A DNA stretch of 64,000 bases from Candidatus Nitrosotalea sp. TS (GCF_011319465.1 NZ_RCMB01000018.1:1-64000); one strand, 5' to 3'; numbered from the stretch's first letter, positions 54,271 to 63,984 are shown. The notes: generated from the sequence alone by a model not told the origin. Program-made: numbers and translations.

Positions 54271-55338
54271 TCACTCTATTAGTAATAACGAGTTGATGTG
54301 CTCGGCTGAGAGGTTATAGCGCTTGCCATATGCAATTCTTTTGATATTTTCACGCTCTTGTTCCATTTTAAGAATAAAGTAGAAAATTGTTCCAATTGAT
54401 AATGCAATATTTTTCAATTTGTTCACATATTCGGAATTTATGAATTTATCCAAAGCAACTTCAAAATCAATTAGACTTTTTGATTTCTTGTATAGAGCAA
54501 GTGCGTTAACCAACATAAAGCGATTCTCGATTCTTCCTACGATTTCCGGCACGTCCTTTGCGTTATAGATCTCCAAGAGTTCATTTTTCGAGATCTTTCC
54601 TCCATCTATAATGTGTCTGCCAAGTATATCTTTGTCAAGGTTAGATTCTTTTGCCTTCAGAAGACTTAGGACATTCTTTTTGTCTATCTCTGTTCTAAAG
54701 AGATCGCGAATCATGCCCTCATCACCCTGGAAGAACTTGAGTGATTCCAAAAGATTATGATAGTAATGAGTCTGTAGTGCAGACATCATAGGACCTTGGT
54801 TTCCTGTCTTTTGATATGTCTCAAGATGCTGCATCAACATGGTACCATAGTTGTACTTGACTAGTTGATTTACAACTCCCTCTACATTGTTCTGTGAAAG
54901 TATAACCTTAATCTCATCGTGAGGAATATTTCCTGCCGAGATTCCGGCTGGAACGTTTCTGCTTGATACCAAAAATGATTCTACCTCCGTGATTGGTCTG
55001 CCCATGATTTTTGAAGACAAAATTAGTTCTATATTGTAAATATCCCACTTGGACAGATATGCTCGCACTGCAGACTTGCCATTAAATGGCGTTGCCTCTA
55101 GTGCAATCTTGTTAACAAGTACTAGGTGTCTGTTTAATGCGACCTCCAAGAGATCTGTATCTTTGAATAAAGTTGCCGCCTTTTCAATTTCTGGGCCATA
55201 CCAGGTTGATTCTAAAATCTTTACCATCTCCCCTTCGTCTTTTGCTTTCATTAGATTCTGTATTGCCTCTTTTGAGAGGAGGTTCAGGGAAAATGCTTGT
55301 AAACGGCCAAAGGATGATGCATACTGCGATGTCGGCAA
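54271..55338 (-). CDS. atpC: A-type ATP synthase subunit C
   Basis: A 355-residue, all-helical subunit d/C homologue that couples the central shaft to the c ring. Three helical repeats are visible; YASSFGRLQAFSLNLLSKE starts the first and LSKWDIYNIELILSSKIMG marks the second. It starts exactly after subunit E. Confidence 0.9.
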   Translation of the reverse strand: MPTSQYASSFGRLQAFSLNLLSKEAIQNLMKAKDEGEMVKILESTWYGPEIEKAATLFKDTDLLEVALNRHLVLVNKIALEATPFNGKSAVRAYLSKWDIYNIELILSSKIMGRPITEVESFLVSSRNVPAGISAGNIPHDEIKVILSQNNVEGVVNQLVKYNYGTMLMQHLETYQKTGNQGPMMSALQTHYYHNLLESLKFFQGDEGMIRDLFRTEIDKKNVLSLLKAKESNLDKDILGRHIIDGGKISKNELLEIYNAKDVPEIVGRIENRFMLVNALALYKKSKSLIDFEVALDKFINSEYVNKLKNIALSIGTIFYFILKMEQERENIKRIAYGKRYNLSAEHINSLLLIE

Positions 55339-55893
55339 CTACATTCGCTCCGAAAGGAAACTTTTGATCTGGTCTTCGTTGGTTCTTAGCAATTCTTCAA
55401 AAGTAAGATCAAGTTCTTTTGTTCCTTCCTTGTTTTCTACAACTATGCCGCCTAGAGTTTTAATGATCTTGTCCACTGTTACACCCATATCCTTCAATAC
55501 GGATTTGTCCTCATCGCGGCAGTGAACAACAATATTTTGTCCGAGTTTTTTCTTTGCGCTGTTCACCATGGTTTCAAGAGCTTTTTTGTATTGCGGACTC
55601 TTGGTATAATTTTCAACTTCTTTTTGGATGACATCAAATGCAGATTGCATGTTTGCATTTATGGCATCAAACATGATCTTTTTTGCCTGGAGTTTTCCTG
55701 CTTCAATTATCCTGGCATATTCTCTTTCTGACTTTACCTTTGCTTCATTTGCAAACTTTTCTTGAATCTCTTTAACAGTAATATTCAATTCTGTTTGAAG
55801 TTTAGATTTTTTTTCTGCTAGGTCCTTATCGAGACTATCAATCTCCCTTTTCTTTCTATTCTCTATCTCAAGGAGGAAAGTCTCTATGCTCAT
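55339..55893 (-). CDS. atpE: A-type ATP synthase subunit E
   Basis: A 184-residue peripheral-stalk subunit. The N-terminal 90 residues are a charged coiled coil and the C-terminal half is the globular head, with IVHCRDEDKSVLKDMGVTVD and GGIVVENKEGTKELDLTFE, typical of V/A-type E subunits. Confidence 0.92.
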   Translation of the reverse strand: MSIETFLLEIENRKKREIDSLDKDLAEKKSKLQTELNITVKEIQEKFANEAKVKSEREYARIIEAGKLQAKKIMFDAINANMQSAFDVIQKEVENYTKSPQYKKALETMVNSAKKKLGQNIVVHCRDEDKSVLKDMGVTVDKIIKTLGGIVVENKEGTKELDLTFEELLRTNEDQIKSFLSERM

Positions 55894-55905
55894 TACTGAA
55901 AACCA

Positions 55906-56250
55906 CTACAGGATACCTAGCAGTAATATTATTCCCAATACGAATCCGATGATCCATAATGTTTCTGGAATGACAAAGAAGAATAGTACCTGACCAAACT
56001 TCTCTGGTTTTTCTGCAATGATACCCATGCCGGCAGCACCAATACCTTGTTGTGCATTACCGGTACCTATCAAACCGCCTGCAATTGCAATAGCTGCAGC
56101 AATAGCAAGTAATGGTTTAGTCAAACCACTGCTTGTTGTAGTAGTGTCTGCAGCAAATGCAGAATGAGTTGTAAAGAAGGTCGATAATCCGATTGTCAAT
56201 CCAGTCATTATGATAATAAGCGATAATTTGGAACGCTTGTTCAACACCAT
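55906..56250 (-). CDS. atpK: A-type ATP synthase subunit K (c-ring proteolipid) with signal peptide
   Basis: 114 residues. The first 34 look like a cleavable signal peptide (LSLIIIMTGLTIGLSTFF, ending SAFAA). The mature part is a two-helix hairpin: LLAIAAAIAIAGGLIGTG then FFFVIPETLWIIGFVLGI, with the ion-binding Glu in PET. QQ in the first helix (GNAQQGIG) and the Thr after Glu could coordinate Na+, but H+ use is not excluded. It is the first gene of the operon. Confidence 0.9.
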   Translation of the reverse strand: MVLNKRSKLSLIIIMTGLTIGLSTFFTTHSAFAADTTTTSSGLTKPLLAIAAAIAIAGGLIGTGNAQQGIGAAGMGIIAEKPEKFGQVLFFFVIPETLWIIGFVLGIILLLGIL

Positions 56251-56274
56251 CAGTAATGGCTCATTTGGCGTGGA

Positions 56275-56282
56275 TATATTAA
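56275..56282 (-). promoter_or_regulatory. TATA box of the ATP synthase operon
   Basis: On the minus strand this reads TTAATATA, about 28 nt before the ATG of subunit K at 56250, and it begins the K-E-C-F-A-B-D-H operon. Confidence 0.5.
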
Positions 56283-56385
56283 TCTAATTCTTATAAAGCC
56301 TCACTAGATTTTTTCAAAAAATAGGAAAATCCTTGGTGCGATCATCGTACGTTGTATTTGCTGTATTGCAATATCTAGAAACCTG

Positions 56386-57184
56386 TTAATCTTCAACTGG
56401 AAGATCTAATCTGTTTCCCCATTCGCCCCAAGAGCCAAGATATACCTTTACGTTTTTGAAGCCGAGCATTTTTAGTGCCACAAATGAGTTTGCTGCCCTA
56501 TAGCCTCCCTGACAATAAGTTATGATCTCGTCATTTTTTGAAAATTTGTATAGCTTTGCAAGTTCCTTTAGCGATTTCATGGTGCCATCTTTGTTGATGT
56601 TCAATGTCCAATCAGTGCTGACGGAATTTGGTATGTGACCCTTTCTTGCTGCACGCATGACTTTTCCTTCGTATTCCTCTTTTGTTCTTGCATCAACTAG
56701 TTTTGTCTTGCCAAGGTTTTTCTTGATGTATTCAAAACCAGCTAGAATTTTCTTGTTGGTTTTGCCAGAGAACTTGGCCGGGATGAAACCATTGGTCGTG
56801 GTTTCAACAGGCAGCCCAAGGCTCTGCCACTTTCTGAAATCCGCCATTTAGCATGGATGCATGCGGGTGTGAAAAATACATCAAGAGCCAGACCCCACGG
56901 GATGCACTCATACCTGCAACATCATCGTAAAACACAACGGTCTTTTGCTTTGTTACACCCATGAATGAAAAGAGGTTTCTCATCTGCTTTTCAAATGACT
57001 TGATGCCGTCCTGTGTTGTGTCAAGCCAGTGATAGTAAAACAGATCAATGTTTACTGCACCCGGAATATGTCCTTCTGAGTATTCTTTGTAAGATCTGCA
57101 ATCAACTAGAACCAAGTTGGGTTTTTGTATTATTTTTACAAGTTCTTCTGGAGACTTTAACATGAAAACTCTACGACCATCCAA
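56386..57184 (-). CDS. Thiosulfate sulfurtransferase (two rhodanese domains, one frameshift)
   Basis: About 265 residues with two rhodanese domains. The first has VLVDCRSYKEYSEGHIPGAV and VVFYDDVAGMSASRGVWLL. The second has KLVDARTKEEYEG and the active-site loop TYCQGGYRAANSFV with the catalytic cysteine. The frame breaks near 56840; removing one base joins MLNGGFRKWQSLGLPVE. The start may be the TTG at 57184 or the ATG at 57163. It moves sulfane sulfur between thiosulfate or mercaptopyruvate and a thiophile. Confidence 0.88.
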
Positions 57185-57306
57185 TGTAAATTCATTTCAC
57201 AATCTTACATCAGCTGGCAATACATGGAAACATGGAAAATTTGTCATATTTGTTGAAATTTCTATGCAATCAAATTATGCATTATAACTAGAAAAGTCAT
57301 AATTTG

Positions 57307-57329
57307 TTACAATTCTTTCAAAATTGTAA
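57307..57329. promoter_or_regulatory. Inverted repeat upstream of the wHTH gene
   Basis: Arms TTACAATT (57307-57314) and AATTGTAA (57322-57329) are perfect 8-bp inverted repeats around 7 nt. They lie about 100 nt upstream of the DNA-binding protein gene and just before a TATA-like CTTATATC. They may be its own operator. The rest of the 57185-57421 gap holds one 21-residue ORF starting at 57367 that overlaps the gene start and that I do not consider established. Confidence 0.35.
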
Positions 57330-57421
57330 ATTCTTATATCCATGTAAAGTATGATACTATCACAAAATGAGAATCTTAAATCATAAATATGTTAATTCTA
57401 AATTTTTGGCATACGAAATTA

Positions 57422-58120
57422 ATGGAAACTGATTGGCAAATGACAAAGTCAGAGACCGCCGCTCCAAGATTATCTGTTTATCAAACCTTCAAGACAAAAA
57501 ATAAAGAGTTTACAGGAGAGGCCATGCGCCAACGCGGAATAATTATGCATCTTGCAGCAGAGGTTTTGCCTACAAAGAAAACTAGGACTGCCATAGCACA
57601 CAAACTTGCAGAAAGAAACGGAACTACCTGGCAGAATATTTATTCTGGAATCTTCAGGGACCTCGACGAGATTCTTTTACCATTAGGAATTGTTGAAGAA
57701 TCTGGCAGGCTTCCGATAAAACGAGGACCCAAGGCTCTTCAAGAACAAGGAGTACCATACTACAAGTTAACTGAAGGAGGTTTGTTGGTTGCTGCCTCTT
57801 TGTCAGAGATGGGGCCTGAGCGATTTGGAATCATCAATGAATTTTTTGAGAAAAATCCTAATTCAAAAGACAAGGATCTAAAAAAGTCAGTTCTTACATT
57901 GCTTGATATTGCTCCAAATTTTGTTTCCCTGCTGTTAAGAAGATATATCGAGTCATACAGCGAGGGCAAGATAGACAGCCTGATTCCGTTTGATAGCGAG
58001 AGTGTAAAAAAGGCGCTAGATGAAACATTGAGGGTTCAGCGCGAGTTGTTGGAGGGATTCTCGTCATTGTCAGATGTAGACAGAGAGCCCATCATGAATT
58101 TCCTAAAAAAAGTGGGCTAG
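57422..58120 (+). CDS. Winged-helix-like protein of unknown function
   Basis: 232 residues from the ATG at 57422 (METDWQMTKSE). Residues about 25-110 look like a winged helix (MRQRGIIMHLAAEVLP, RTAIAHKLAERNGTTWQNIY, and the wing GVPYYKLTEGGLLVAASL). The C-terminal half is helical, with no known motif. It could be a regulator. An in-frame ATG 33 nt upstream is also open but lies in the promoter. A palindrome lies upstream. I do not recognise a named family. Confidence 0.7.
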   Translation: METDWQMTKSETAAPRLSVYQTFKTKNKEFTGEAMRQRGIIMHLAAEVLPTKKTRTAIAHKLAERNGTTWQNIYSGIFRDLDEILLPLGIVEESGRLPIKRGPKALQEQGVPYYKLTEGGLLVAASLSEMGPERFGIINEFFEKNPNSKDKDLKKSVLTLLDIAPNFVSLLLRRYIESYSEGKIDSLIPFDSESVKKALDETLRVQRELLEGFSSLSDVDREPIMNFLKKVG

Positions 58121-58227
58121 TCTCACGAATAATCAAAATCCTTTTCCAAAGGAGCTTGATAATGTTGATAAGGTTATCTAAAACTGAACCTGTCGATTTA
58201 ATTTGTATTGAGGCATAGGTGATTGCG

Positions 58228-58803
58228 ATGGACGATGAGTTAATTGAGCATGTATTGCACTTGATTGATGCAAAGAAGGGAGACAACGGCAGATTGAGCT
58301 ACATTCTAAGTATGCTTCAAGAGGACAGGCCGCTATACATCTCTGACAGAAAATATCTTGAATCATTGATCTCAATGTACGCAGAACCATCTAAAAGAAA
58401 AGTTGTGCAACAGCAATCTGTTGAAGAACTAAAGACAGAGCTTACACAGGTAAAACAAAGACTTGAAAGATATGAAAAGCGAGGATACAAAAAGGCAATT
58501 GGCAGAAAATCTGTTTTCTTTTTTGTTACATTCTTCTTTGGATGGCATGCAATAATACAGCTACTAGCGGGTACTGACTTGATTAACAATCAAAACATCA
58601 ATCCATATCTCTTGCCGATATACCAGTTAAAGCTGGTAATACCGTCACAGGTCACCACAATCATGGGGCAGTATGGCCTAAGCCTGGAGCAGATTGTCGT
58701 GTTTGCTTGGTCACTGATGATGCTGACATGGATAATTCTTGGCTTTGTCTACTTGGTAAAATTCATGCGATCAAGATACAATCCTGCACTGCAACAGACC
58801 TAG
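58228..58803 (+). CDS. Coiled-coil membrane protein of unknown function
   Basis: 191 residues from the ATG at 58228 (MDDELIEHVLHLIDAKKGD); a GTG three codons earlier is possible. The first 60 residues match the N-terminal pattern of small archaeal proteins with a helical domain (LSYILSMLQEDRPLYISDRKYLE). A coiled coil follows (QQQSVEELKTELTQVKQRLER), then two membrane segments near residues 95-115 and 155-180. It overlaps the next gene on the other strand by 4 nt. Confidence 0.65.
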   Translation: MDDELIEHVLHLIDAKKGDNGRLSYILSMLQEDRPLYISDRKYLESLISMYAEPSKRKVVQQQSVEELKTELTQVKQRLERYEKRGYKKAIGRKSVFFFVTFFFGWHAIIQLLAGTDLINNQNINPYLLPIYQLKLVIPSQVTTIMGQYGLSLEQIVVFAWSLMMLTWIILGFVYLVKFMRSRYNPALQQT

Positions 58804-59363
58804 GATTGTGTAAAGTTGAAATCTTGCGTATAGTCACTGCCACTAAATGCTGTCTTTATTGCATAGTGGGCTGTTCCTGAAACAGTAATCTTGGCTGTTC
58901 CCTTTTCCAGATCAGACCAGATAGCTGGATAGTTTCCAGTGTTTTCAATGACTGCACTGTTGGGCATGTTTGATGATGTTCCTGCCACAAGCGGATAGTA
59001 GTTGGAACCTTCCAAGTTGGTGTCATATGACTGTCCTATCTCGCCATATCCAATCACTGTTCCATCATCGGAGATGGTATAAGTGATGTATTCAAGAATT
59101 ACCGTAGTAGTGTTTGGGTTTGTGATGTAAAAGTTGGTTTGCAATGTTGCCTCTCTTGTACTGGTTGAGACAATTGAGGTTCCGTTATAGCTTATAGAGA
59201 GAGGCTTGATCTGAGCTGAGACTGCCATAAGTGAGGTAGGAACGTTTGGGCCCTGCGGTACAAGGTTTTTCATCATACCTGAGCCGGGCAGAATAGCAAA
59301 TGCCGCAATGACCACTATGACCACTACAACTGCCACATAAAGTATTATTTTTGCATCCAACAA
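58800..59363 (-). CDS. Membrane-anchored extracytoplasmic protein, LEA/WHy-like
   Basis: 187 residues from a TTG. A single N-terminal anchor (IILYVAVVVVIVVIAAFAIL) precedes a beta-rich domain with TNFYITNPNTTTVILEYITY, the pattern of LEA-2/WHy-type domains. A TATA-like element (CAATTAAACC on the plus strand, 59384-59393) lies about 25 nt upstream. Function unknown; this fold is often linked to stress tolerance. Confidence 0.6.
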   Translation of the reverse strand: MLDAKIILYVAVVVVIVVIAAFAILPGSGMMKNLVPQGPNVPTSLMAVSAQIKPLSISYNGTSIVSTSTREATLQTNFYITNPNTTTVILEYITYTISDDGTVIGYGEIGQSYDTNLEGSNYYPLVAGTSSNMPNSAVIENTGNYPAIWSDLEKGTAKITVSGTAHYAIKTAFSGSDYTQDFNFTQS

Positions 59364-59408
59364 TATCCAATCGAGTCGCTCTTCAATTAAACCTTTGAGT
59401 TGAAAACC

Positions 59409-59416
59409 CTTATAGT
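59409..59416 (+). promoter_or_regulatory. TATA-like element of the small conserved gene
   Basis: CTTATAGT is centred about 26 nt before the GTG at 59439, supporting a leaderless start there rather than at the upstream TTG at 59400. Confidence 0.4.
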
Positions 59417-59438
59417 AAAAGTTCTAGGATCTAAATTT

Positions 59439-59754
59439 GTGCAGTATCACCAAGCAGTAAGAATTGGGCAAGAGAGATCAAGAAAATCACAGATGACTCT
59501 GTTTGAGCATGCAGGCTTTGCAATGCTTACACTTACAGTGAAAAAAATCCCAGGGGACATTTGTCCCAGTTGGAGAAAAGGAATTTGTATGCATTGCCCA
59601 AAAGCCAGAGGGCTGGGTTGCAATCATAGTAGACGAGGAAGGATACGCAAAAGCGCAGTCAAAGGCCTTGTCTGAAGAACAGGCAAAAGAAATTTTACAA
59701 AAAGCAGTTACTGCAGGAATTCAAGAATATGCTGGTGCTGTCAAACTAGTGTAA
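59439..59754 (+). CDS. Small protein of unknown function (one frameshift)
   Basis: About 104 residues from a GTG. The first part reads [20 protein letters not shown] and [18 protein letters not shown]. At the GGGG run at about 59556-59559 the frame must lose one base to continue [34 protein letters not shown] and the helical tail. The coherent second half shows that the 91-residue frame seen as given is not the true protein. The first half may contain another error. It is convergent with pyrH and overlaps it by 14 nt. Confidence 0.55.
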
Positions 59755-60418
59755 TCTCGGTGCCTTCTGGGCTTCCCCTGATTGCTTTTTCCAGTGTCTT
59801 GACATCAGCTTTGAGGATTCGTGTTTTTATTTTTGAGCGCTCAATTACTTTGAGGGCCACAATGTCCATCAGGTCATAGCCACCTGCAACAGAATCTTGG
59901 TGCACAAGCATGCTTCGAAGATTTTTGAGTGGAATTTTTTTGAATTTTTTTGCATTCTTGTTTTTGCGCGGATCGGAATCATAGACACCATCCACGTCGG
60001 TTGCATTAAGAAATGCACTTGCCCTTACCTTTTCTGCAATTAGTGCTGCAGTTGCATTTGTGCTCTGTCCTGGATGCAGCCCTCCCGTTACCACTATCAG
60101 GCCGCTGTCTGCTGCATTTGCTACTTCCTTCAAATTGGTAGGTGGATGGGGATATGCCTTTTCTTGTAGTGCAAAAATTAGCAGCCTTGCGTTGAGTCGC
60201 GATACCTCAATGCCAAGTTCGTCAAGCGTTGACTCGTCTGCACCCGATGACCTTGCATGAGAGATGTAGTGCCGTGCTATTTTGCCCCCGCCTGCGATTA
60301 TGATTGGCTGGCAGATCTTGCTTGATTTTACAAAAAACTCGGCAAATTGCTTCAATGTCTTTGTGTCTTCAAGACCAAATAGGCTGCCTGACAGTTTTAT
60401 GACAATTCTTTTTCTCAT
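59741..60418 (-). CDS. pyrH: UMP kinase
   Basis: A 225-residue amino-acid-kinase-fold UMP kinase of the archaeal type. It has [47 protein letters not shown] and [20 protein letters not shown]. It makes UDP for RNA and DNA precursors. Its start overlaps the end of the HD hydrolase gene by 4 nt (ATGA). Confidence 0.92.
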   Translation of the reverse strand: MRKRIVIKLSGSLFGLEDTKTLKQFAEFFVKSSKICQPIIIAGGGKIARHYISHARSSGADESTLDELGIEVSRLNARLLIFALQEKAYPHPPTNLKEVANAADSGLIVVTGGLHPGQSTNATAALIAEKVRASAFLNATDVDGVYDSDPRKNKNAKKFKKIPLKNLRSMLVHQDSVAGGYDLMDIVALKVIERSKIKTRILKADVKTLEKAIRGSPEGTEITLV

Positions 60419-61626
60419 TGCCTGTTTTCACCAAGGATGACTTGTGCTGCAATTTCAACCTTTTTTCTAAATTGTTGCCTTGTATAGATTCGCAAAATAT
60501 CCATAAATCCCGAGATGGCTGACACCAATGGAATCTCCGAGATTGGCAGCTCATATGCCTCTTTTGGGCCTGCTCCTCTAGTTGATGTAAGAATGATTGA
60601 CTGGGACTCTTTTTTTGAAGGCGTAAGCGGAATTGATGGTGTCTTTGATATGTCTACAAAGACTTCGGCCTCGCTGACCTTGGCTTTTTTTGCAATGTCA
60701 TGCTGGAGTTCAGAGGGGTTGACTTTGCCCATCCTTGGTTTCATGAAAATTTTTTCGTAGACGCACTTTAGCAGCCTGCGCTCTTGATAGTCCAGTGCCA
60801 GCTGGCTTGCCCTTCGAAGCTCGGAATTTGTCTTGGGCAGGGAAATTAGCTTTGAAATGATAAATTCGTCAGTGAACTGGACATATTTTTCCAAGTTGTC
60901 TGTAGCAAGCCCAAGCTCACGGTCTGCAAGCAACATTGATTCAAGCAACATTACTTCTGCTGCTCGTACCGTCTTGTGGAAATAGACTGCCCTGAACATC
61001 TGGTACCTGGAAATCATCATTGATTCAAAGGAATGAAGTGCAGACCTGTCAAGGGAAAGCTTTCTTTTATGAACATCAAATGAATTTATGATTCTCTTAA
61101 AGTCGATTCTTGCATGTTCTGCTCCTGTAAAATAGCTGTCACGAAGGAGGTAATCCATCATGTCTGCACTGAGGCCCCCAGAAATTATCTCGTTCATGAA
61201 TTGGTATTTTGAGTTTCCAAATGCAAGGTTGCTGATGAATGTCTTGTCAAAACCATTTTTTGATATGAGATCGCCGATTTCTGACTTTAAGATGAGATTT
61301 CTGCCTATTTTTTCATGAGAAATTTTTTTCTTTTTTTGAAGCACCTCTTCGAACAGGTGCGAAAATGGCCCATGACCTATGTCGTGCAGAAGAGCTGCAA
61401 GCCTGAGATTTTTCATGTTGTCAGGGCTGAGGTGGCCTTTTTCTTCCAGTATTGATGCTGCCTGGCTTGCAATATGCATGGTACCAAGCGAGTGTTCAAA
61501 TCTAGAGTGCTGCGCTCCAGGGTAAACTAGATGTGCACCTGCAAGTTGCCTTATCCTGCGAAGCCGCTGAAAGATTGGGTTGTCAATAACATCGGTCTCA
61601 TGCGTGTAGACACTGGATGAATCCAT
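60415..61626 (-). CDS. HD-domain phosphohydrolase (dGTPase/SAMHD1-like)
   Basis: 403 residues. The metal site is His in [15 protein letters not shown] in [15 protein letters not shown], and further Asp residues in [14 protein letters not shown]. This domain order matches archaeal and bacterial HD hydrolases related to dNTP triphosphohydrolases. In this nucleotide-metabolism block with UMP kinase and thymidylate kinase, control of dNTP pools is plausible. The exact substrate is not determined. Confidence 0.85.
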   Translation of the reverse strand: MDSSSVYTHETDVIDNPIFQRLRRIRQLAGAHLVYPGAQHSRFEHSLGTMHIASQAASILEEKGHLSPDNMKNLRLAALLHDIGHGPFSHLFEEVLQKKKKISHEKIGRNLILKSEIGDLISKNGFDKTFISNLAFGNSKYQFMNEIISGGLSADMMDYLLRDSYFTGAEHARIDFKRIINSFDVHKRKLSLDRSALHSFESMMISRYQMFRAVYFHKTVRAAEVMLLESMLLADRELGLATDNLEKYVQFTDEFIISKLISLPKTNSELRRASQLALDYQERRLLKCVYEKIFMKPRMGKVNPSELQHDIAKKAKVSEAEVFVDISKTPSIPLTPSKKESQSIILTSTRGAGPKEAYELPISEIPLVSAISGFMDILRIYTRQQFRKKVEIAAQVILGENRQ

Positions 61627-61664
61627 GTATTGGATCTACAATCTGAAGATATTTTTTTTTCATG

Positions 61665-62244
61665 TTACTTGACATGTTTTAAAACAATCTGCCTGATGTC
61701 TTGATGAATTGCTTGCTTGTGACGGGATGCATTTACAATGTGCCAGCCAAATTGCTTTGCCAACTTTCTGTATGTTTCTGCAATCTTTTGTGCAAACTCG
61801 ACGTTCTCTTCAAATTTGTCCCGCCTTTCTTTTTTGCGGGAAAATGAATCAGTTACATTTACGTCAAGAAGAATTACAATGTCTTCTTTTGGCAATCCAT
61901 CATCCAAATTTTCAAGCCATTTCATGTCAAGGCCGTTTACTGTTCCATATACGAGATTTGATTGGTAATATCGATTCATGATTACAACATTATTTTCTGA
62001 TAATGCATCTTGGATTTCCTTTGCCTTCTCCCACCTGTTTGCTGCAAGAAGACAGTGGATTACTTGTGGGGGAAAATGATCGTTTTCCGCCAAGATAGCG
62101 CCTAATCTCTTTGCCAATGGGCGTTGAATAATCTGGAAAGCTGAATATTTTTGATTTTATATTTCTAGTCTTCAAAAACTTTGCCAAAAGTTTTGATTGG
62201 GTTTTTTTTCCTGCCTGATCAAAACCCTCTACAACTATAATCAT
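61665..62244 (-). CDS. tmk: Thymidylate kinase (one frameshift)
   Basis: About 193 residues. The P-loop is VVEGFDQAGKKTQSKLL, with Lys-Lys-Thr instead of the usual Lys-Thr-Thr. FSFPDYSTPIGKEIRRYL follows. The other half has HCLLAANRWEKAKEIQ, VIMNRYYQSNLVYG (the DRY-like region) and a C-terminal helix. The break is at about 62092-62100, where RRYL must join AENDHFPPQVIH. It phosphorylates dTMP. Confidence 0.88.
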
Positions 62245-62445
62245 GGAATCCTATTGAATTAGCCTGTAGATAAATTGTAAATTTAATGGTTCTACGCCAT
62301 GCTTTTTCATTTGACAGGGCAGGTTTGAAAAATCAATACAAATGTTATAATTTCAAATCTACTAGTATCAAAATCTTTGAGATGTTGCAGGTAATGTATA
62401 CGAATAATGCAATTATTATTATGTAACAAAAATTAACATGGTGTA

Positions 62446-63510
62446 ATGGCTTCAGACACACTTTTCAGAAATGAAAAGATTGTAAAAATTCTATTTGAAA
62501 CTACACCAGATATGCTAACCATATTAGATAAAGATGGAAAAATCCTTGACTGCAATCATCGTTTTACCGAAAACTTTGGATATGATAAAAGTGAGGCAGT
62601 TGGAAAAATTGGCCCAGTCGACATGGTTTCTGACAGAGACAGACAAAAGGCTGTATCAGCATTTAACCAACTGCTGATTGATGGCATTAAGCTAAATGTT
62701 CCAATTGAGGTTATGCGAAAAGACAAATCTACATTTCATTCTATTTGGAGTGGTGCAAAATTAAGTGACGAATTAGGAAACTTTGAAGGATATCTGATCA
62801 CAGGAAAAGATCTTACAGATATCAAAAAGCTGCAGGACGACTTGAAAAAAGAAAAAGATGAGAAATTAATGCTAATTGGGGACATGACGGCAAGAATTGC
62901 ACATGATCTTCGTAACCCGCTAAATGTAATTATTAATTCAGCGAAACTATTAGAAAGTCAGTTAGAAAACAATCCAGATGAGAATATTTCAAAACGCGTT
63001 GCGCCAATTTTAAGATCAGCGGAGAGAATGAGACACCAAGTAGAAGATGTCATGATATATGTTGGTACAAGGCCATTGAATCTGTCTGAGCATTCTGTTC
63101 TTGGTTTAATAGCATCATCCATTGAAAACATCATTGTTCCGGATAACATCCAAATCAATTGCGCTAAAAATGATGTCAAGATAATGTGTGATGGAAAACA
63201 ATTGGATGCAGTCTTTGGAAATTTAATATTAAACTCAATTCAAGCAATAGGTGAAAACAAGGGAACTGTTATTATCAATTGGAAAGTTGACGGAGATCAT
63301 ATTATAATTGATTTCATAGATTCCGGACGCGGCATACCAGACGAAATCATGCACAGAATATTTGAATCATTTTTTACAACAAAACAGATGGGCACTGGAT
63401 TGGGTCTGATAATCTCTAAAAATATCATAGAGCAACACAGTGGAACATTATCTGTAAAAAATAATCCCACTACTTTTACAGTTACTCTACCAGTAAAATT
63501 GGCAGCCTAG
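62446..63510 (+). CDS. PAS-domain sensor histidine kinase
   Basis: 354 residues, without membrane segment. A PAS domain occupies about residues 10-125 (ILFETTPDMLTILDKDGKIL). The phosphoacceptor His is in ARIAHDLRNPLNVII. The ATPase domain has NLILNSIQAIG (N box), DSGRGIPDEIMHRIFESFF (G1/F) and GTGLGLIISKNIIEQHSG (G2). It is a cytosolic sensor; no response regulator gene is in the window, so its partner lies elsewhere. The 200-bp upstream gap is AT-rich and holds no other gene I can see. Confidence 0.9.
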   Translation: MASDTLFRNEKIVKILFETTPDMLTILDKDGKILDCNHRFTENFGYDKSEAVGKIGPVDMVSDRDRQKAVSAFNQLLIDGIKLNVPIEVMRKDKSTFHSIWSGAKLSDELGNFEGYLITGKDLTDIKKLQDDLKKEKDEKLMLIGDMTARIAHDLRNPLNVIINSAKLLESQLENNPDENISKRVAPILRSAERMRHQVEDVMIYVGTRPLNLSEHSVLGLIASSIENIIVPDNIQINCAKNDVKIMCDGKQLDAVFGNLILNSIQAIGENKGTVIINWKVDGDHIIIDFIDSGRGIPDEIMHRIFESFFTTKQMGTGLGLIISKNIIEQHSGTLSVKNNPTTFTVTLPVKLAA

Positions 63511-63567
63511 TCTATCATCTATTCAAAAAACCAAATCAATCCATAGGTGTTGAACCGGATCGTTAAC

Positions 63568-63577
63568 ATTTAATAAT
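63568..63577 (+). promoter_or_regulatory. TATA box of hsp20
   Basis: ATTTAATAAT is centred about 28 nt before the ATG at 63601, consistent with a leaderless transcript. Confidence 0.45.
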
Positions 63578-63600
63578 CAAAAAGCGCTAAAAACAACAAA

Positions 63601-63984
63601 ATGGGCTTGGGCTATTACATGGTAAAAGAAGTAATGAGAGAGATAGGAAACAAATCAAGAGAGTTCTACGAGTTTGTCCTTCCTCCAGTGGATATGGTAA
63701 TGCAAAATGACAGCCTTGTTGTAACAATAGACATGCCAGGATTTGATAAAAAAGAGATCAAGGTTAGAATTCATGGGCACATACTATCCATAAATGCAAA
63801 AAGAGAAACAATCGGAGAGGGTACAGTAGTATGGCGCCAGAGACCCAACACAGTAGACAAAAAAATCAGACTACCTATGAGGGTAAAAGACGAGGAAGAC
63901 CTAGGTGCATCTGCAAAATATCATGACGGTGTACTTACACTAACAATTCCGATAAAGACTGGGAAAAATATCACTGTAGAATAA
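63601..63984 (+). CDS. hsp20: Small heat-shock protein Hsp20 (alpha-crystallin domain)
   Basis: 127 residues. After a short N-terminal helix, the alpha-crystallin domain covers residues about 35-120 (LVVTIDMPGFDKKEIKVRIH, ILSINAKRE, VDKKIRLPMRV, AKYHDGVLTLTIPI). It is an ATP-independent chaperone that holds unfolding proteins. There is a C-terminal hydrophobic-basic end but no clear IxI motif. Confidence 0.92.
   Translation: MGLGYYMVKEVMREIGNKSREFYEFVLPPVDMVMQNDSLVVTIDMPGFDKKEIKVRIHGHILSINAKRETIGEGTVVWRQRPNTVDKKIRLPMRVKDEEDLGASAKYHDGVLTLTIPIKTGKNITVE

Noticed and set aside
47647-54282. Several long antisense frames over the ATP synthase genes
   Set aside because: They are shadow frames opposite well-identified subunits and show no protein motifs.
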